In this document: positions 62,184-64,000 of the stretch, one piece after another
Layout of the letters: the number at the start of each line of letters is the position of its first letter
Position numbering within the stretch: position 1 is the first letter of the stretch
Source: DASZUK01 sp963844575
Lineage (GTDB): Bacteria > Actinomycetota > Acidimicrobiia > Acidimicrobiales > RAAP-2
Length of the DNA stretch: 64,000 bases
Assembly (NCBI GenBank): GCA_963844575.1
Contig: CAWJOU010000005.1
Location: 2,604,001-2,668,000, forward strand
Direction of reading: 5' to 3'
Program-made: the position numbers and the translations under genes
The notes under the pieces: generated by a model
Databases searched by the model: none
Told to the model about the DNA's origin: nothing
Seen by the model: only the letters and a program-made list of their open reading frames with translations

Positions 62184-62198
62184 CGAATCGATTGCTAT

Positions 62199-62219
62199 AG
62201 TTTCGATATGTTCGAAACT
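62199..62219. promoter_or_regulatory. Palindrome covering the start codon of the zinc-finger coiled-coil gene
   Basis: AGTTTCGA / TCGAAACT, 8-bp perfect arms with a 5-nt centre TATGT that contains the ATG. TATAGT at 62196-62201 is a good -10, placing the RNA start at or next to the ATG, that is, a leaderless mRNA. No Shine-Dalgarno precedes the ATG. Confidence 0.6.
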
Positions 62220-63122
62220 GATCTAGCTCGAACTTCCAACGAGACGACGTGCGCGCTTCCGGGTTGCGAAACGCCGATCGTGCAGTCGACGGGCGGCGGG
62301 CGGCGACGGCTGTACTGCTCCGACAACCACCGGGCGGAGGCTCGCCGCCGGCGCCTGACGGCCGGCCGGGGCGGCGACTCGGCGGCGGGGGTGGGGGCGG
62401 ATGGGGCGATCGAGCTGCTCGGCGAGGCGCTCCGGCGCCTCCAAGCTGGCGAAGACCAGACGATCACCGCGGCCGAGCTGGCCGGCGTCCGGGCGCAGGC
62501 GACTGCGGCGGTCCTCGCGGCCCAGCAGGACGCTGCCGCGGCCCGGCGTGACGCGGCTGACGCCCAGCACGGGTTGGTCGAGGAGCGGGCCGCAGCCGAC
62601 GCACTCCGCCGGGAGCTCGCGGCCGCCATCGCCACTGTCGAACACGGCCGAGCGGTCCTCGAAGGCGCCCAAGAGGCGCTCGCCGCGGAGGTCGTCCAGC
62701 ATCACCAGGACGTCGAGGCGGCGGCGCATCGGCTCGCCGCCGTGACGGCGATCCACCACGAGCAGGAAGCGGCGTCGGCGGCCGAGACCGATCGCTACCG
62801 GACGGCGACGATCGCCGCGGAAGCCCGCCGGGCAGCGGCGGAGGAGCAGGCGGCGGCCGTGTCGGGGGAGGCGATGGAGGCTCGCCGGGCCGTCGCCCAC
62901 CTCGAGCTGCGGGCGGCGCGGGCAGAGATGGCGGTCGAGCAGGTCGAATCCCGCCTGGCGCAGGCTCGTGAGGACGTGATCGCCGAACGGCGGCGGTCGG
63001 AGGCGCTCCAGCAGCGGCTGGCCATCCAGACGGTCCATACGGCGCGGCCGTCGGTGGCCCCCGCGGTCCCCCGAGCCCGGCGGCGGCGGGCGGCGATGTC
63101 TACGACGCCGAAACGGACTTGA
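62208..63122 (+). CDS. Zinc-finger plus coiled-coil protein of unknown function
   Basis: A 304-residue protein. Residues 15-50 hold a Cys/His zinc-finger-like element (CALPGCETPIVQSTGGGRRR, then LYCSDNHRAEARRRR) similar in spacing to small DNA-binding fingers. Residues 70-275 are a long Ala/Glu/Arg-rich coiled coil (AAQQDAAAARRDAADAQHGL, RRAVAHLELRAARAEMAVEQ). The basic C-terminus (RARRRRAAM) could bind nucleic acid. It begins at ATG 62208 in a palindrome and overlaps the convergent FKBP gene by 23 bp. A nucleoid or plasmid-partition-like role is possible; not shown. Confidence 0.72.
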   Translation: MFETDLARTSNETTCALPGCETPIVQSTGGGRRRLYCSDNHRAEARRRRLTAGRGGDSAAGVGADGAIELLGEALRRLQAGEDQTITAAELAGVRAQATAAVLAAQQDAAAARRDAADAQHGLVEERAAADALRRELAAAIATVEHGRAVLEGAQEALAAEVVQHHQDVEAAAHRLAAVTAIHHEQEAASAAETDRYRTATIAAEARRAAAEEQAAAVSGEAMEARRAVAHLELRAARAEMAVEQVESRLAQAREDVIAERRRSEALQQRLAIQTVHTARPSVAPAVPRARRRRAAMSTTPKRT

Positions 63123-63588
63123 GGTCGACGACGAAGACGAGCGTCTCCTTCGGCCCGATCGGGCCCTGCCCCTTGGCGCCGTAGCCGAGCGTCCACGGGA
63201 TGACGATCTCGCGCCGGCCACCGACCTTCATGCCCTCGATGCCCTGGGCGAAGCCGGGGATCACGCCGCTCAGCGGGAACGACGTCGGCTTGCCGCTCGT
63301 CCACTCGTCTGTGAAGTCCTTGCCGTTGGCGTAGTTCACGCCGACGTACTTGACCCCGACGGTGTCACCGGCGGCGGCGACCGTGCCGGTACCGACGACC
63401 AGGTCCTTCGTCTCCAGCGTCGTCGGCGCCGGCTTCTTCCCGGCCTTGACGACCGGCGCTTTGTCAAGGTTCGACCCGTTGACGACGACGGGCACGGAGC
63501 CGCCGGACGCACCGGCCGGCCCTTCGATCAACAGGGCCGGCGCAGCGAGCAGGCCGGCAACGGTCAGGGCAACAAGAGAGCGGCGCAT
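63100..63588 (-). CDS. Secreted FKBP-type peptidyl-prolyl cis-trans isomerase
   Basis: A 162-residue protein with a signal peptide (RRSLVALTVAGLLAAPALLI) and one FKBP domain at about 60-160: LVVGTGTVAAAGDTVGVKYV, GKDFTDEW, FPLSGVIPGFAQGIEGMKVG, GYGAKGQGPIGP and LVFVVDLKSV. It would catalyse proline isomerisation of exported proteins. ATG 63588 is preferred; upstream starts add a basic stretch unlike a signal peptide. Its stop end overlaps the convergent coiled-coil gene. Confidence 0.9.
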   Translation of the reverse strand: MRRSLVALTVAGLLAAPALLIEGPAGASGGSVPVVVNGSNLDKAPVVKAGKKPAPTTLETKDLVVGTGTVAAAGDTVGVKYVGVNYANGKDFTDEWTSGKPTSFPLSGVIPGFAQGIEGMKVGGRREIVIPWTLGYGAKGQGPIGPKETLVFVVDLKSVSAS

Positions 63589-63657
63589 TGCAGTGACGTT
63601 ACAACAGCCGTTCAAGCTGCCAGACCGCGGGCCCCCTCGCCGTCCCCTCCAACGCCG

Positions 63658-63671
63658 ATAATGTACATTAT
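63658..63671. promoter_or_regulatory. Perfect palindrome upstream of the FKBP gene
   Basis: ATAATGTACATTAT, 14-bp perfect palindrome in an AT-rich stretch (63656-63680), about 70 nt upstream of the FKBP start. It could be an operator or a promoter element; no gene on the plus strand begins just downstream. Confidence 0.5.
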
Positions 63672-63804
63672 GTAAAGTTAGGAACGGGGTCCGAGGAGCC
63701 GCCAAGGGGCCGCACCAGGCGCCGCCAGAGGATGGATCGCCGCCGGTGCTCCCCTCGTCGGTGGCCGGAAAAGTCCCGTCGGTACCCTGTTGACCTGCGG
63801 TGAT

Positions 63805-64000
63805 CTAGACGACGGCCGGTTCGACGACGAAGCCGGCGAGCTCTCGGGCGGCGTCGACGAGATGGTCCAGCGCGTCCCGGTAGGCGCCGACGGTCGGCCG
63901 GGCCCCGGCGAGGTCGCCCGCGATGTCCTCGAGCGCGGCTTCGAGGGCGTACAGCCGGTCGTGCAGCCGGTCGAGGTCCCGCTGGGCGACGACGACCTCG
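63805..64000 (-). CDS. C-terminal part of a coiled-coil protein, cut by window edge
   Basis: The last 64 codons of a minus-strand frame ending at TAG 63805-63807. It reads VAQRDLDRLHDRLYALEAAL, then DLAGARPTVGAYRDALDHLV and ends GFVVEPAVV. Heptad-like Leu spacing suggests a helical coiled coil. The gene begins beyond the right edge; no family recognised. Confidence 0.55.
   Translation of the reverse strand, partial: EVVVAQRDLDRLHDRLYALEAALEDIAGDLAGARPTVGAYRDALDHLVDAARELAGFVVEPAVV

Overview
The window is 64 kb of very GC-rich DNA with dense, often 4-nt-overlapping genes and many GTG starts. A complete Pup-proteasome locus (trmI, ferredoxin, mpa, dop, pup, prcB, prcA, pafA, tatB, tatC, helY), GAF-ANTAR and RsbW-type regulators, DUF222-HNH, DUF4193 and DUF3097 proteins all point to an actinobacterium. 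The overall style suggests a deep lineage such as Acidimicrobiia rather than Streptomyces or Mycobacterium; this placement is inference from gene content.

Layout. 1-2.2 kb: a GAF-ANTAR regulator cut by the window edge, an RsbW-like ATPase and a secreted transglycosylase/NlpC hydrolase, divergent from an acyl-CoA synthetase (2.3-3.9 kb). 4.1-11.7 kb: a minus-strand pentose-phosphate operon, transcribed tkt-tal-gnd-zwf-pgl-LOG, with a 15-bp tandem repeat at the tal/gnd junction. 11.8-15 kb: small membrane proteins, TrmI, a DUF222-HNH nuclease and a ferredoxin. 15.2-26.6 kb: the proteasome/Tat/HelY locus followed by a double-domain ThyX-like protein; mpa, dop and tatB carry five single-base (+1) frame changes while pup, prcB, prcA, pafA, tatC and helY are intact. 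26.6-31.5 kb: a structured leader, DUF4193, a helical Pro-rich protein, GNAT, a frame-disrupted Arg/Asp-rich protein and an HtrA protease. 31.5-38.3 kb: a PHO-box-preceded phosphate-type MFS transporter with a coupled universal stress protein, TrpB2-like synthase, pyrophosphatase, DHA2 efflux pump and a GH43-like secreted protein. 38.4-44.5 kb: a translationally coupled five-gene MacAB-like export operon with two adaptors and a DUF5666-type secreted protein. 44.6-49.2 kb: DUF3097, a cNMP-binding protein, and a PadR-controlled ABC exporter.

Accessory zone, 49.3-57.5 kb: a VapBC-like pair, an intact IS630 element with 23-bp inverted ends, two orphan small genes (DUF6578-like, DUF6188-like), then an IS5-family element (TAA target duplication) whose transposase gene is split by a recombinase-in-trio (RIT) element. 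The RIT element has three overlapping tyrosine recombinase genes and 97-bp inverted ends matching at 94 of 97 positions. A 12-repeat Kelch protein follows (57.5-59.4 kb).

59.6-64 kb: an SDR / QueA-like / SufR-like operon behind a palindromic operator, a zinc-finger coiled-coil protein whose start codon lies inside a palindrome, a secreted FKBP isomerase, and the end of a coiled-coil gene cut by the right edge.

No rRNA, tRNA or CRISPR array was seen. The strongest second-look items are the nested IS5/RIT insertion, the cluster of same-direction frame changes in the pupylation genes, the PHO box, the five-gene export operon and the structured leader before the DUF4193 gene.
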